64,000 bases of DNA from positions 906,109 to 970,108 of the forward strand of contig CAWBYD010000008.1 of the NCBI GenBank assembly GCA_963792915.1, given 5' to 3'. This document shows, in pieces, positions 8,758 through 18,066 of the stretch. Within the stretch, counting starts at the first letter, position 1; each line of letters opens with the position of its first letter. A model generated the notes under the pieces. It worked only from the letters and a program-made list of their open reading frames with translations. It was not told the DNA's origin and made no database searches. The translations under genes were made by a program, and so were the position numbers. The stretch comes from Solirubrobacter sp963792915. GTDB lineage: Bacteria > Actinomycetota > Thermoleophilia > Solirubrobacterales > Solirubrobacteraceae.

Positions 8758-9318
8758 CTAGGCGGTAGCCACCGCAGCCTCGCCCGCCTTGCTGGGAGCG
8801 CCCTCGCGAGCCTCAATCGGCACGAGCGCCCGGACGGTCAGGACGCCGAAGCCCAGGCCGGCAAGCAGCAGGGCAAAGCCCATGACGATTGCGAAGTTGG
8901 CGACGTTCTCGGCGAAGAACGCGGTGTTGAGGGCCGTGGTCAGCGCGGTCTCGGTGACCCAGATCTGGCGCGCCTGGTTGCTCACCGGCTGCTTGGTCTT
9001 GGGGTCGATCGCGGCCTTGGTCTTGTCGGACGTCGGCTTGCCGTTGGCGTCGAGGTACTGGCCCATCTGCGAGTAGGTCTGGCCGCCGGTGGCCTCCAGC
9101 GTGTGGTGGCGCATGATCTTGGCGAACGCCTTGGCCTCGGAGCCCGTGTCGACGAGCTGGCCGGGGATGCTCGAGTCGGGGGTACCGACGATCTGCTCGC
9201 GGGCGAGGTCGGTGCGGACCTCATGACGACCGCTGATACCGATGACGACGGCTCCGACGCCGATGGCGATGAGGACGATGCTTGCGGCGACGCCGCCGTA
9301 ACGGAAGATCTTGCGCAT
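8758..9318 (-). CDS. Hypothetical two-helix membrane protein
   Basis: 186 residues, not recognised. An N-terminal helix (VAASIVLIAIGVGAVVIG) and a C-terminal helix (FAIVMGFALLLAGLGFGVL) flank a roughly 95-residue external or cytoplasmic loop containing a conserved-looking QLVDTGSEAKAFAKIMRHH segment and TYSQMGQYLD. ATG 9318 is preceded by AAGGAG with 8-nt spacing; an ATG 6 nt earlier (9324) leaves only 2 nt and is less likely, and the long upstream extension is rejected. It diverges from pflB. Confidence 0.75.
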   Translation of the reverse strand: MRKIFRYGGVAASIVLIAIGVGAVVIGISGRHEVRTDLAREQIVGTPDSSIPGQLVDTGSEAKAFAKIMRHHTLEATGGQTYSQMGQYLDANGKPTSDKTKAAIDPKTKQPVSNQARQIWVTETALTTALNTAFFAENVANFAIVMGFALLLAGLGFGVLTVRALVPIEAREGAPSKAGEAAVATA

Positions 9319-9405
9319 CTTCATTTCTCCTTGGACTGCGGTGGTTGCTTGACGAACGAGATCATCGGGAGTCAGAAGACCGCGCTCCTCCGGAAATCGG
9401 CGTCG

Positions 9406-9457
9406 TTCCGTTGCGGGAAACCCACAGGGGTTCCACGCCTCTTCCACATGTGCGGAA
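9406..9457. promoter_or_regulatory. Two short dyads in the pflB upstream region
   Basis: TTCC-N6-GGAA (9406-9419) and TTCC-N8-GGAA (9442-9457), the latter centred on the perfect palindrome CACATGTG (9445-9452), lie 30-80 bp before pflB in the divergent intergenic region. They may bind a regulator of this oxygen-sensitive enzyme; they do not match the Rex or FNR consensus known to me. No clear -35/-10 pair is visible. Confidence 0.35.
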
Positions 9458-9487
9458 ACCGCCGTCGCCCCTAGGTTGGACGCCGAT

Positions 9488-11749
9488 ATGACTGCCACTG
9501 CTACCCCCGCGCACGACACCTCCGACGCCTGGAGCGGCTTCGCTTCCGGCATCTGGCAAGAGAGCATCGATGTCCGCGACTTCATCCAGCGCAACTACGT
9601 CCCATACACCGGCGACGCCGGCTTCCTCGAGGGCCCGACCGAGCGCACGCGCGCCGTCTGGGATCACGTCGCGGATCTGATGGAGCGCGAGCGCGCGGCG
9701 GGCGGTGTGCTCGACGTCGACGCGACGACGCCGTCAACGATCACCGCCCACGCGCCCGGCTACATCGACCGCGAGCGCGAGCTGATCGTCGGCCTGCAGA
9801 CCGACGCGCCGCTCAAGCGCGCGATCATGCCCAACGGCGGCTGGAGGATGGTCGAGGCCGGGCTGAAGGCCTACGGGTATGAGCCCGATCCTGCCGTCAA
9901 GGCGATCTTCACCCGTTATCGCAAGACCCACAACGACGGGGTCTTCGACGCCTACACGCCGGAGATCCTGAACGCGCGCCGCGCCGGGATCGTCACCGGC
10001 CTGCCCGACGCCTACGGGCGCGGCCGCATCATCGGCGACTACCGGCGCGTAGCGCTGTACGGCGTCGACCGCCTGATCGCAGCCAAGCGCGTCGAGCGCG
10101 CCGAGCTCGACGAGCATTTCGCCACCGACGACGTCATCCGCTTGCGCGAGGAGCTCGCAGAGCAGATTCGCGCGCTCACCCAACTGCGCGAGATGGCCGC
10201 GACCTATGGGCACGATGTCTCGCGCCCGGCCGCGACCGCGCAGGAGGCCGTGCAGTGGCTCTATCTCGGCTATCTGGCCGCGGTCAAGGAGCAGAACGGC
10301 GCGGCGATGTCGCTCGGGCGCACCGCCACGTTCCTGGACTGCTACGTCGAGCGCGACCTGGTCGACGGCCGGATCGACGAGTCCCACGCCCAGGAGCTCA
10401 TCGACGACTTCGTGATCAAGCTGCGCTGCGTGCGCTTCCTGCGCACGCCCGACTACGACGAGCTGTTCAGCGGCGACCCGACGTGGGTGACCGAGTCGCT
10501 GGGCGGCGTCGGCGGCGACGGCCGCCCGCTCGTGACGCGCACGAGCTTCCGCTACCTCCAGACGCTGCGCAACCTCGGCCCCGCGCCCGAGCCGAACCTG
10601 ACCGTGCTGTGGTCACCGGCGCTGCCCGACGGCTTCAAGCGCTTCTGCGCGGAGATGTCGATCGAGACCTCGGCGCTTCAGTACGAGTCCGACGATCTCC
10701 TGCGGACGAACTTCGGCGACGACACCGCGATCGCCTGCTGCGTCTCGGCGATGGCCGTCGGCAAGCAGATGCAGTTCTTCGGCGCGCGCGTGAACCTCGC
10801 CAAGGCGCTCCTGTACGCGATCAACGGCGGCCGCGACGAGGTCAGCGGCGCTCAGGTGGCGCTGGCGACCGAGCCGTGCACCGCCGAGGTGCTCGACTTC
10901 GATGACGTGTGGGCGCGCTTTGACCGCACGCTCGACTGGCTCGCCAAGACGTACGTGCACGCGCTCAATGTCATCCACTACATGCACGACAAGTACGCCT
11001 ACGAGGCGCTCGAGATGGCGCTGCACGACCGCGACATCCTGCGCACGATGGCGTGCGGCATCGCCGGCCTCTCGGTCGCGACGGACTCGCTCTCCGCGAT
11101 CCGCCACGCCTCGGTCCGGCCTGTGCGCGACGAGACCGGCCTGGCCGTCGACTACGCGGTCGAGGGCGAGTTCCCCACCTACGGCAACGACGACGACCGC
11201 GCCGACGACCTCGCCATCCTGCTCGTCCAGACGTTCATGGCGAAGGTGCGCGAGCACGCGACGTACCGCAACGCCGAGCACACGCAGTCCGTGCTGACGA
11301 TCACGTCCAACGTCGTCTACGGCAAGCACACCGGCGCGACCCCGGACGGCCGGCCCGCCGGTGAGCCGTTCGCCCCCGGCGCCAACCCGACCTACGGCAA
11401 CGACCGCCGCGGGCTGGTGGCCTCGGCGCTGTCGGTCGCCAAGCTGCCGTTCCAGGAGGCGCAGGACGGGATCTCGCTGACCGTCACGGTCACGCCCGCG
11501 GGCCTGGGGATGCGGCCAGCCGACCGCATCACCAACCTGGTCGGCGTGCTCGACGGCTACTCCGCCTCCGGCGGCTTCCACATGAACGTCAACGTGCTCA
11601 ACCGTGAGACGCTCAAGGACGCGATGGCGCATCCCGAGCGTTACCCGCAGCTCACGATCCGCGTCTCCGGCTACGCGGTGAACTTCATCCGGCTCACGCG
11701 CGAGCAGCAACTCGACGTGATCAACCGGACCTTCCACGAGGGTATGTGA
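9488..11749 (+). CDS. pflB: Formate C-acetyltransferase (pyruvate formate-lyase)
   Basis: About 753 residues, full length. It converts pyruvate and CoA to acetyl-CoA and formate by a glycyl-radical mechanism. The catalytic adjacent cysteines are seen in AIACCVSAMAVGKQMQFFG (mid-protein), and the glycyl-radical loop near the C-terminus is TIRVSGYAVNFIRL, with the radical Gly in VSGYAV. ATG at 9488 was chosen; a TTG at 9476 would add four residues. The activase gene follows with a 4-nt overlap, so both are made together. The presence of an oxygen-labile enzyme argues that this organism can ferment or live microaerobically. No formate channel (focA) is adjacent. Confidence 0.95.
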   Translation: MTATATPAHDTSDAWSGFASGIWQESIDVRDFIQRNYVPYTGDAGFLEGPTERTRAVWDHVADLMERERAAGGVLDVDATTPSTITAHAPGYIDRERELIVGLQTDAPLKRAIMPNGGWRMVEAGLKAYGYEPDPAVKAIFTRYRKTHNDGVFDAYTPEILNARRAGIVTGLPDAYGRGRIIGDYRRVALYGVDRLIAAKRVERAELDEHFATDDVIRLREELAEQIRALTQLREMAATYGHDVSRPAATAQEAVQWLYLGYLAAVKEQNGAAMSLGRTATFLDCYVERDLVDGRIDESHAQELIDDFVIKLRCVRFLRTPDYDELFSGDPTWVTESLGGVGGDGRPLVTRTSFRYLQTLRNLGPAPEPNLTVLWSPALPDGFKRFCAEMSIETSALQYESDDLLRTNFGDDTAIACCVSAMAVGKQMQFFGARVNLAKALLYAINGGRDEVSGAQVALATEPCTAEVLDFDDVWARFDRTLDWLAKTYVHALNVIHYMHDKYAYEALEMALHDRDILRTMACGIAGLSVATDSLSAIRHASVRPVRDETGLAVDYAVEGEFPTYGNDDDRADDLAILLVQTFMAKVREHATYRNAEHTQSVLTITSNVVYGKHTGATPDGRPAGEPFAPGANPTYGNDRRGLVASALSVAKLPFQEAQDGISLTVTVTPAGLGMRPADRITNLVGVLDGYSASGGFHMNVNVLNRETLKDAMAHPERYPQLTIRVSGYAVNFIRLTREQQLDVINRTFHEGM

Positions 11750-12495
11750 CGGCGGTCACCACTTCACACAAGACCGGATGGGTGCATTCCTGGGATCTGT
11801 CGACCGGCGTCGACGGTCCCGGGACGCGCCTGGTCGTCTTCCTCTCAGGCTGCCCGCTGCGCTGCGTCTACTGTCATAACCCCGACACCTGGCATCGGCG
11901 CGACGGCACAGAGACGCCGATCGAGGACCCGGTGACCCTGATGGGCCGCTATCGCGGCTTCATCGAGGCTTCGGGCGGCGGCTTCACCGTCTCCGGCGGC
12001 GAGCCGCTGCAGCAGGCATCGTTCACGCGCTGGCTGCTGCAGTCGGCGCAGGGCCTCGGCCTGCACACCGCGCTCGACACGTCGGGCTTCCTCGGTCGCC
12101 GGGCCGACGACGATCTGCTGGACGCCACCGATCTCGTCCTGCTGGACGTCAAGGCCGGGAGCGACCCGGTGCACCGTCGCCTGACCGGGCGCCCGCTCGG
12201 CCCGACGCTCGAGTTCGCCGAGCGGCTTGCCGCGCGCGGGATGCCCGTGTGGCTGCGCTACGTCCTTGTCCCCGGATACAACGACGCAGAGCACGAGGTC
12301 GAGGCGGTCGCGAACTACGCGAGCGGCCTGCGCAACGTCGAGCGCGTGGACGTGCTGCCCTTCCACAAGCTCGGCACGGAGAAGTACCAGCGGCTCGGGA
12401 TCCCGTTCCCGCTCGCGGACGTGCCGGTGCCGACCGCCGAGTCGACGACCCGCGTGCGCGACATCTTCGCCGAGCACGGCCTCGCCGCGCGCTGA
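11746..12495 (+). CDS. pflA: Pyruvate formate-lyase-activating enzyme (radical SAM)
   Basis: 249 residues. The radical-SAM cysteine motif CPLRCVYC (CX3CX2C, residues about 32-39) binds the 4Fe-4S cluster; the preceding STGVDGPGTRLVVFLSGC is typical of PFL activases, and GGGFTVSGGEPLQQ carries the GGE SAM-binding motif. It abstracts the hydrogen from the pflB radical glycine. GTG at 11746 overlaps the pflB stop (GTGA), giving translational coupling. Length and C-terminal YNDAEHEVEAVANYA segment agree with PflA. Confidence 0.95.
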   Translation: MTAVTTSHKTGWVHSWDLSTGVDGPGTRLVVFLSGCPLRCVYCHNPDTWHRRDGTETPIEDPVTLMGRYRGFIEASGGGFTVSGGEPLQQASFTRWLLQSAQGLGLHTALDTSGFLGRRADDDLLDATDLVLLDVKAGSDPVHRRLTGRPLGPTLEFAERLAARGMPVWLRYVLVPGYNDAEHEVEAVANYASGLRNVERVDVLPFHKLGTEKYQRLGIPFPLADVPVPTAESTTRVRDIFAEHGLAAR

Positions 12496-12519
12496 GCCGC
12501 GCGCGGCGCGCCTCAGCGT

Positions 12520-12536
12520 GGCCGCCGCCGGCGGCC
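12520..12536. terminator. GC-rich hairpin after pflA
   Basis: GGCCGCC (12520-12526) and GGCGGCC (12530-12536) form a perfect stem with a 3-nt loop, between the convergent ends of pflA and the beta-mannosidase gene. The 106-bp gap otherwise shows only GC-rich low-complexity sequence. Likely terminator; no T-run. Confidence 0.45.
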
Positions 12537-12601
12537 TCGCCGCGTGGCTCCGCCGCTCGCGCCGCCCGCCGGCTCGCCGCGCGGCGCTTCCACCGCTCGG
12601 C

Positions 12602-14968
12602 TCAGCGCCAGCGCAGCTCGATCTCCGCGGGGCGCGAGAGCGCGATCGTGCGCTCCTCGCCCGGCTCGAGGTCGAAGTAGTCGTCGCTCGCCTCGACGTG
12701 CTCGTCGCGCAGCCCGAGTCCGACGCAGTGCGCGAAGCCGTCCGTCCGGACCCGCACGCTCGCGCCGTCGACGACGTGCTGCACGGCGGGCCGCGCGCGC
12801 ACGAGGTCCTTGACCGCCGCGAAGAAGTGGCGGTTCGGCGCGAATGCCTCACCACGCACCGACACGTAGCGGTCCGGGCCGCCCGCGAACGTCCACGACC
12901 CGACGCAGCAACTCGTGTTGGCGGCCACCTCGATCGCCACGCGGTCCTGCGTATGGAACGTGCCGTCGAAGCTACGCACTGCCACGTGGCATACGTCGGA
13001 TACGTGGCGCAACGTATCGTTCGCGATCCACAGCTCCGTGCGCTCCCCGGCCTCCCGGAATGACGCCAGGACCGGCGCGAACGCGCGCCGGAGCGCCCAC
13101 CACGCCGGCTTGCGGAAGCCGTGGTAGTCCAGCACGGACCAGCTGAAGGCCGGCCAGCAGTCATCCAACTGCCACACGAGTGTGCCGGAACAGTGCGGTT
13201 TGCGCCGGCGGAAGTGCTCGACGCCGAACTTCATCGCCTCGGCCTGCGCGAGCTGGGAGAACTCGACGAACTCGTCGAGATCGGCGGCGAGTCCCGTCAC
13301 CGTCCGCAGCAGATGGTTGATCTTGTCCTTCGGCGTGTCCTTGGTGTGCGCGAGCAGCGCCGGGCTGCGGTGGAACCGCTGATCGGACGCGATCCAGCGC
13401 CGCAGGGTCTCGCGGTCGGGTGCCGAGAGCGTGCCGAACTCGCTGATGAAGCGCCCGAGGTCATCGGCGTAGCGCGCGAACGAGACGTCCTCGAAGTCGT
13501 GCTCCGCCGGCTCGCCGAAGCGCCGGCCGGAGCGGTTGCCGTGCCACACCTCCCAGTTGTGCGTGTCGCCGTCCTGCGCGCTGTTGTGATCGGAACCGCC
13601 GTACGGCGAGCCGGGCCAGTACGGCGTCGAGTCCAGCGCGGCGACGATCGGCGGCAGCACCTCGGCGTACAGGCGCTCGCCAGGCACGTGCTCGCCCGGA
13701 AACAACCGCTCGTGGATCCACTGGTTCTCGTTGTTGCCACACCACAGCGCGAGGCACGGGTGCGTGCGCAGCCGCTCGACCTGGTGGGCGGCCTCGAGCG
13801 CCACCTCGCCGGCCAGTTCGTCCGGGTACGCGCCGCACGCGAACATGAAGTCCTGCCACACCAGCAGCCCGAGCTCGTCGCAGGTCTCGTAGAACGCGTC
13901 GTGCTCGTACACGCCGCCGCCCCACACGCGCAGCATGTTCATGTTCGCCCGCCGCGAGTCGCCGAGCAGCCGCGCGTAGCGCTCGCGCCCCACCGAGCCG
14001 ATGAACGAGTCGGCGGGGATCCAGTTCGCGCCGCGCGCGAAGATCGGCACGCCGTTGAGCACGAAGCGAAAGAAGCGCGTGCCGGGCTCGGCCTGGTCGG
14101 GCGACTGATCGAGCTCGATCGTGCGCAGCCCCACGCGCAACTCGCGCGCGTCGAGCTCCTCGAGCGCGACCGAGAGGTCGTAGAGGTACGGCTCGCCGAG
14201 GTCGTGCGTCCACCACAGCCGCGGCCGCGTGAGCTCGAGGTAGGCCGTCGCGCCGGCGGCGACCGTCGCCGCGGCGGCGCCGAGCCGCACGGTCACGCCC
14301 GGCGCCTCGCCGCAGAACGCGTCGGCGTCGACGGTCACCGCGACGAGCCCCTTCAGGTCGAGCATGTCCACGCGCACGCCCGCGAGTGCGGCGCGCCGCT
14401 CGACCCGCAGCTCGGCCGGGCGCCACAGCCCGATCGTCGGCAGGCGCGGGCCCCAGTCCCAGCCGTAGCCATACTGCGCCTTGCGCAGCCACACGCGGCC
14501 GTGGTCGTTCGCCGCCCACTGTCCCTCCAGCGGCGGCCCGACGTGCGCGGCTGGGGGATCGAAGCGGATCGCCACGTCGTGCTCGCCGGGCTCCACCTCG
14601 AACGCCGCCGGCCGGAACATGTTGGCGTGGCGCCCGACCTCGACGCCGTCCACGTACACGGAGGCGAACGTGTCGAGCCCGTGAAACACGAGCCGCGCGC
14701 GCTCGTCGCCGGCCAGGTCGCCGGCGTCGATCGCGAGCCGGTACCACCACTCGCGCTCCTCCATCCACGCGCAGTCGGCCTCGAAGCGGTCGCGGTACGG
14801 GTGCTCGATCCGCCCCGCCGCGATCAGCGCGGTGTGCACGTCGCCGGGGATCGCGACGTCCAGCCACTCGCCGTCCGTGCGCTCGGGCGAGCCCTCGCCG
14901 GGCGCGAAGTCGCGCACCCGGGCGGTCGTCAGGCGCGTCACGCGCGCGGTCCGCGCGGGAGCCGTCAC
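12602..14968 (-). CDS. Beta-mannosidase, glycoside hydrolase family 2
   Basis: 788 residues. N-terminal sugar-binding/jelly-roll region (WYRLAIDAGDLAGDERARLVF, YVDGVEVGRHANMF), immunoglobulin-like middle, then the TIM barrel with MLRVWGGGVYEHDAFYE, the acid/base glutamate in LWCGNNENQWIHE, and the nucleophile in RFISEFGTLSAP. These match beta-mannosidases rather than beta-galactosidases. No signal peptide, so it cleaves imported manno-oligosaccharides in the cytoplasm. The GTG start at 14968 overlaps the permease stop (GTGA); the open frame continuing another 198 codons upstream overprints the permease and is rejected. It is the last gene of the ROK-controlled operon. Confidence 0.93.
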   Translation of the reverse strand: MTAPARTARVTRLTTARVRDFAPGEGSPERTDGEWLDVAIPGDVHTALIAAGRIEHPYRDRFEADCAWMEEREWWYRLAIDAGDLAGDERARLVFHGLDTFASVYVDGVEVGRHANMFRPAAFEVEPGEHDVAIRFDPPAAHVGPPLEGQWAANDHGRVWLRKAQYGYGWDWGPRLPTIGLWRPAELRVERRAALAGVRVDMLDLKGLVAVTVDADAFCGEAPGVTVRLGAAAATVAAGATAYLELTRPRLWWTHDLGEPYLYDLSVALEELDARELRVGLRTIELDQSPDQAEPGTRFFRFVLNGVPIFARGANWIPADSFIGSVGRERYARLLGDSRRANMNMLRVWGGGVYEHDAFYETCDELGLLVWQDFMFACGAYPDELAGEVALEAAHQVERLRTHPCLALWCGNNENQWIHERLFPGEHVPGERLYAEVLPPIVAALDSTPYWPGSPYGGSDHNSAQDGDTHNWEVWHGNRSGRRFGEPAEHDFEDVSFARYADDLGRFISEFGTLSAPDRETLRRWIASDQRFHRSPALLAHTKDTPKDKINHLLRTVTGLAADLDEFVEFSQLAQAEAMKFGVEHFRRRKPHCSGTLVWQLDDCWPAFSWSVLDYHGFRKPAWWALRRAFAPVLASFREAGERTELWIANDTLRHVSDVCHVAVRSFDGTFHTQDRVAIEVAANTSCCVGSWTFAGGPDRYVSVRGEAFAPNRHFFAAVKDLVRARPAVQHVVDGASVRVRTDGFAHCVGLGLRDEHVEASDDYFDLEPGEERTIALSRPAEIELRWR

Positions 14969-15798
14969 TTCACGCCGCCGGCGGTCAGCCCGCCCACGAT
15001 GTAGCGCTGCAGTGCCAGGAACGCGACCACCACCGGAGCGCTGACCACGATCGCCGCCGCCATCAGCTGGTTCCAGTAGACGTTGCTCTGCGACGCGTAG
15101 TTGCGCAGCCCGATCGCGAGCGTGCGCGTCGCGTCCGTGGTCAGCACCGACGCGAACAGCACCTCGCCCCAGGCGGTGATGAAGGCGAAGATCGCGACCG
15201 CGACGATGCCTGGGCGCGAGACCGGGATCAGGATCCGGAACAGGGCGCCCATCGGCGTCGCGCCGTCGACCATCGCGGCCTGCTCGAGCTCGCGCGGGAT
15301 CGAGTTGAAGTACCCGACCAGCATCCAGATCGAGAACGGCAGCGAGAACGTCAGGTACGTGATGATCAGGCCCAGGTAGGTGCCGTAGAGCGCGATCCCC
15401 GTCGCCTTCTCGAGGTTCACGAAGATCACGAACAGCGGCAGCAGGAACAGGATCCCGGGGAACATCTGGGTCGAGAGGACGGTCAGCGTGAACGCGGTCC
15501 GCCCGCGGAACCGGTAGCGGCTGATCGCGTACGCGGCGAAGATCGCGATCACCACCGAGCACACGGTGGCCGCCACCGAGACGATCACGCTGTGCAGGAA
15601 GTAGCTCCCGAGCGGGATCGTGTGCCAGATGTCCACGTAGGGCCTGAAGGTGACGTGCGACGGGAGCCAGGTGAAGGCGCCGTGGACGTCGCTGAGCGGC
15701 TTGAGCGACGTGACGACGATCGTGTAGAGCGGGAACAGCGTCACGAAGCTGAGGACCGCCAGGCCGGCGGCGCGGCGGAGGCTACGCAACGCGCTCAC
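14965..15798 (-). CDS. Sugar ABC transporter permease, MalG/GanQ type
   Basis: 277 residues with six predicted membrane helices. The cytoplasmic EAA loop that docks on the ATPase reads EQAAMVDGATPMGALFRILI, followed by PVSRPG. It pairs with the upstream MalF-type permease (17-nt overlap) and the solute-binding lipoprotein. No ATPase gene is in the operon, so a shared MsmK/UgpC-like ATPase encoded elsewhere probably energises it, as in many actinobacterial sugar importers. Confidence 0.95.
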   Translation of the reverse strand: MSALRSLRRAAGLAVLSFVTLFPLYTIVVTSLKPLSDVHGAFTWLPSHVTFRPYVDIWHTIPLGSYFLHSVIVSVAATVCSVVIAIFAAYAISRYRFRGRTAFTLTVLSTQMFPGILFLLPLFVIFVNLEKATGIALYGTYLGLIITYLTFSLPFSIWMLVGYFNSIPRELEQAAMVDGATPMGALFRILIPVSRPGIVAVAIFAFITAWGEVLFASVLTTDATRTLAIGLRNYASQSNVYWNQLMAAAIVVSAPVVVAFLALQRYIVGGLTAGGVK

Positions 15799-16733
15799 CG
15801 CCTCCGATGCGAAACACGCGGATGTACACGAGCGAGACTCCCATCAGGAAGGCCAGCAGCCCGACCGACATCGCCGAGCCGAGGCCGAAGTTCAGGTTCA
15901 CGAACGAGTTCACGTAGATGTGCAGCGACAGCAGGTCCGCCGACGACGGCGGCGCCTGCCCGTAGAGCACGTACGGCGTGTTGAACTCGTTGAAGGTCCA
16001 GAGGAAGAGGATCAGGATCAGCACGCCGGTGACCGGGCGCAGCAACGGGAGCGTGATCGCGCGCCACTGCCGGACCGTCCCGGCGCCGTCGACCGCGGCG
16101 GCCTCGTAGAGGTCGCGCGGGATGTTCTGCATCCCCGCGAGCGTCATCAGGAACGCGAACGGCCACAGCCGCCACACGGTCGTCATGACGACGCTCCAGA
16201 ACGCGTTGGTGCCGAGCAACCAGAACGGGTGGTGCCCGGTCAGCGCGTTGATCGCGCCGTTGTCGCGGTCGAGCATGAAGCTCCACGCGATCACCGAGAC
16301 GTAGACCGGCATCGCGTACGGGATCAGGAACAGCGTGCGAAACCAGCGGCGGCCGCGGAACTCCGAGTTCACGAGCAGCGCCGCGGCCATCCCGAGCGCC
16401 CACGCGAAGAACACGACGAGCACCGTGAACAGCACGCTCAGCTCGAAGCTGTGCAGGAGTCCCCTGCCGATCGGCCCGTTGACGTCCAGCCCGAGCCGGT
16501 AGTTCTTCAGCCCGACCCACGGCGCATGGGTCCAGTTGCGGATGTAGTAACTGGTTGAGCTGGAGGAAGCTGATCCCGACGCCGGTCAGCAGCGGCACGA
16601 TGTGGATCAGCAGCTCGAAAGCGAGCGCCGGCGCGACGAGCAGGAAGGGGAGCCGGCGGCCCTCGAGCACCCGGCGCCGCCGGCGGCGGTTCCGGGTGCG
16701 GGTGGCGGCCGCCTCGGCGGTGAAGGAGGACAC
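15782..16733 (-). pseudogene. Sugar ABC transporter permease, MalF/UgpA type, with one frameshift
   Basis: The N-terminal ~58 codons (Arg-rich start, then LPFLLVAPALAFELLIHIVPLL) are in one frame from 16733, and the rest (HAPWVGLKNYRLGLDV, five further helices, and an EAA loop YEAAAVDGAGTVRQWRAITL) continues in the next frame to 15782. The switch lies at about 16541-16551, where AACCAGTTACTACATC reads LNQ-FYIRNW if the single A after TT is removed. Corrected length is about 316 residues, normal for MalF-type permeases. Either a sequencing insertion or a recent inactivation; since both flanking genes are intact, an error or programmed event must be considered. Confidence 0.88.
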
Positions 16734-16736
16734 GCG

Positions 16737-18056
16737 CTAGCCGGCGGCGGCCATCTTCTGGTTGGCGTCGTCCAGCGCGGCCTTGACCTGGTCGGCGCTG
16801 ACCGAGCCCTTGCTGGCCGCCGTTGCGATCAGCCCCTTCATCGCCGAGCCGATGAACTGCTCCATCTGGCCCTCCTGCGCGATCTCGGGCATCGGCGCCG
16901 CGTGGTTGGCGAGGATCGTGTTGAACGTCTTCAGGTTCGCGCTGGAGAACGCCGGGTCTGATTGCGCGTCCTTGTTGACGGGCAGCGAGCCGAAGTCCTT
17001 GTTGAGCTGCACCTGCTGCGTGGGGCTGGTCAGGAACTTCACGAACGCGAGCGCGGCGTCCTTGTGCTGGGAGTTCTCGAACACCGAGATGTTGATGCCG
17101 GCGACGTGGGTCATGATCGGGTCGCTCGTCCCGTCGAAGACCGGCACGGGGGCGATCCCGTATTCGGACTTCTTCATCCCGTCGGCCTTGAGGTTGGCCT
17201 CGGTGTTGTTCTGGGCGATCAGCATGCCGGCGGTGCCCTTGGCGAACTCCGCGGCGGCCTCCGGGCCCTGGTTGTAGGTCGCGTCGTTGGGCTTGACGAC
17301 CTTGTTCTCGCCGATCAGGTCGACATACGCCTTGACCGCCTCGACCATCTGCGGTGTCGCGAACTGCGGCTTGCCGCCCTTGTCGAAGAGGTCGACGCCC
17401 TTCTGCTTGCCGAGGATGAACGCGAAGTGCGAGTTCTCGGAGATCGACGCGCCCTCCATCGTCACGCCGTAGGTGGCGGGCGGCTTGGTCAGCCGCTTGG
17501 CGTCGGCGACGAACTCCGTCCACGTCTTCGGCGGGTCGGCGATGCCGGCGTCCTTGAACAGCTGCTTGTTGTAGAAGAGCCCGTACGAAAGGCCGTAGAG
17601 CGGCACGCTGGTCGGGGTCTGGCCGGGCGCGCCGGTGGCCTGGAACGACGTCGAGACGAACTTGTCCTTGCCGCCGATCGCGTTCAGCGCGGCGTCGTCG
17701 AACTTCATGAAGGCGCCCGTGGCCTGCAGGCTGGCCGACCACGTGTTGCCGATGTTCAGGACGTCGGGGCCCTTGCCGGAGGTCGTCGCCGTCGTGATGT
17801 TGTTGAACAGGTCCGGCCAGCCGATGACCTTGATGTTCACCTTGACGCCGCTCTGCTGCGTGAACTTGGCGGCCTGTGTAGTGAGGATCTTCTGATCATC
17901 TTGAATCATCGGGGCCTGGTTGGAGGCCCAGTAGGTGATCGTCTGGCCCTTCAGGCTGGCCGGGTTGCTCGACACTTTGCTGCCGTTGTCGTCACCACCT
18001 CCTCCGCACGCGACGATCGCGGTGGCGGCGAGCGGGACGGCGAGCAGCTTGTGCAT
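16737..18056 (-). CDS. Extracellular solute-binding lipoprotein (sugar ABC transporter)
   Basis: 439 residues. A short signal peptide ends in a lipobox (ATAIVACGGGG), so it is lipid-anchored outside the membrane. Family-1 binding-protein features follow: TITYWASNQAP, GKGPDVLNIGNTW, GTAGMLIAQNN. It should deliver manno-oligosaccharides to the two permeases downstream. The start is supported by a strong AGGAGG immediately upstream (18061-18067 region). It is the second gene of the operon, 10 bp after the ROK regulator. Confidence 0.95.
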   Translation of the reverse strand: MHKLLAVPLAATAIVACGGGGDDNGSKVSSNPASLKGQTITYWASNQAPMIQDDQKILTTQAAKFTQQSGVKVNIKVIGWPDLFNNITTATTSGKGPDVLNIGNTWSASLQATGAFMKFDDAALNAIGGKDKFVSTSFQATGAPGQTPTSVPLYGLSYGLFYNKQLFKDAGIADPPKTWTEFVADAKRLTKPPATYGVTMEGASISENSHFAFILGKQKGVDLFDKGGKPQFATPQMVEAVKAYVDLIGENKVVKPNDATYNQGPEAAAEFAKGTAGMLIAQNNTEANLKADGMKKSEYGIAPVPVFDGTSDPIMTHVAGINISVFENSQHKDAALAFVKFLTSPTQQVQLNKDFGSLPVNKDAQSDPAFSSANLKTFNTILANHAAPMPEIAQEGQMEQFIGSAMKGLIATAASKGSVSADQVKAALDDANQKMAAAG

Positions 18057-18066
18057 CTCTCTCCTC

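Noticed and set aside
14968..15562. Extension of the beta-mannosidase frame over the permease gene
   Set aside because: The permease motifs are on another frame of the same strand and the GTGA overlap at 14968 gives a natural start.
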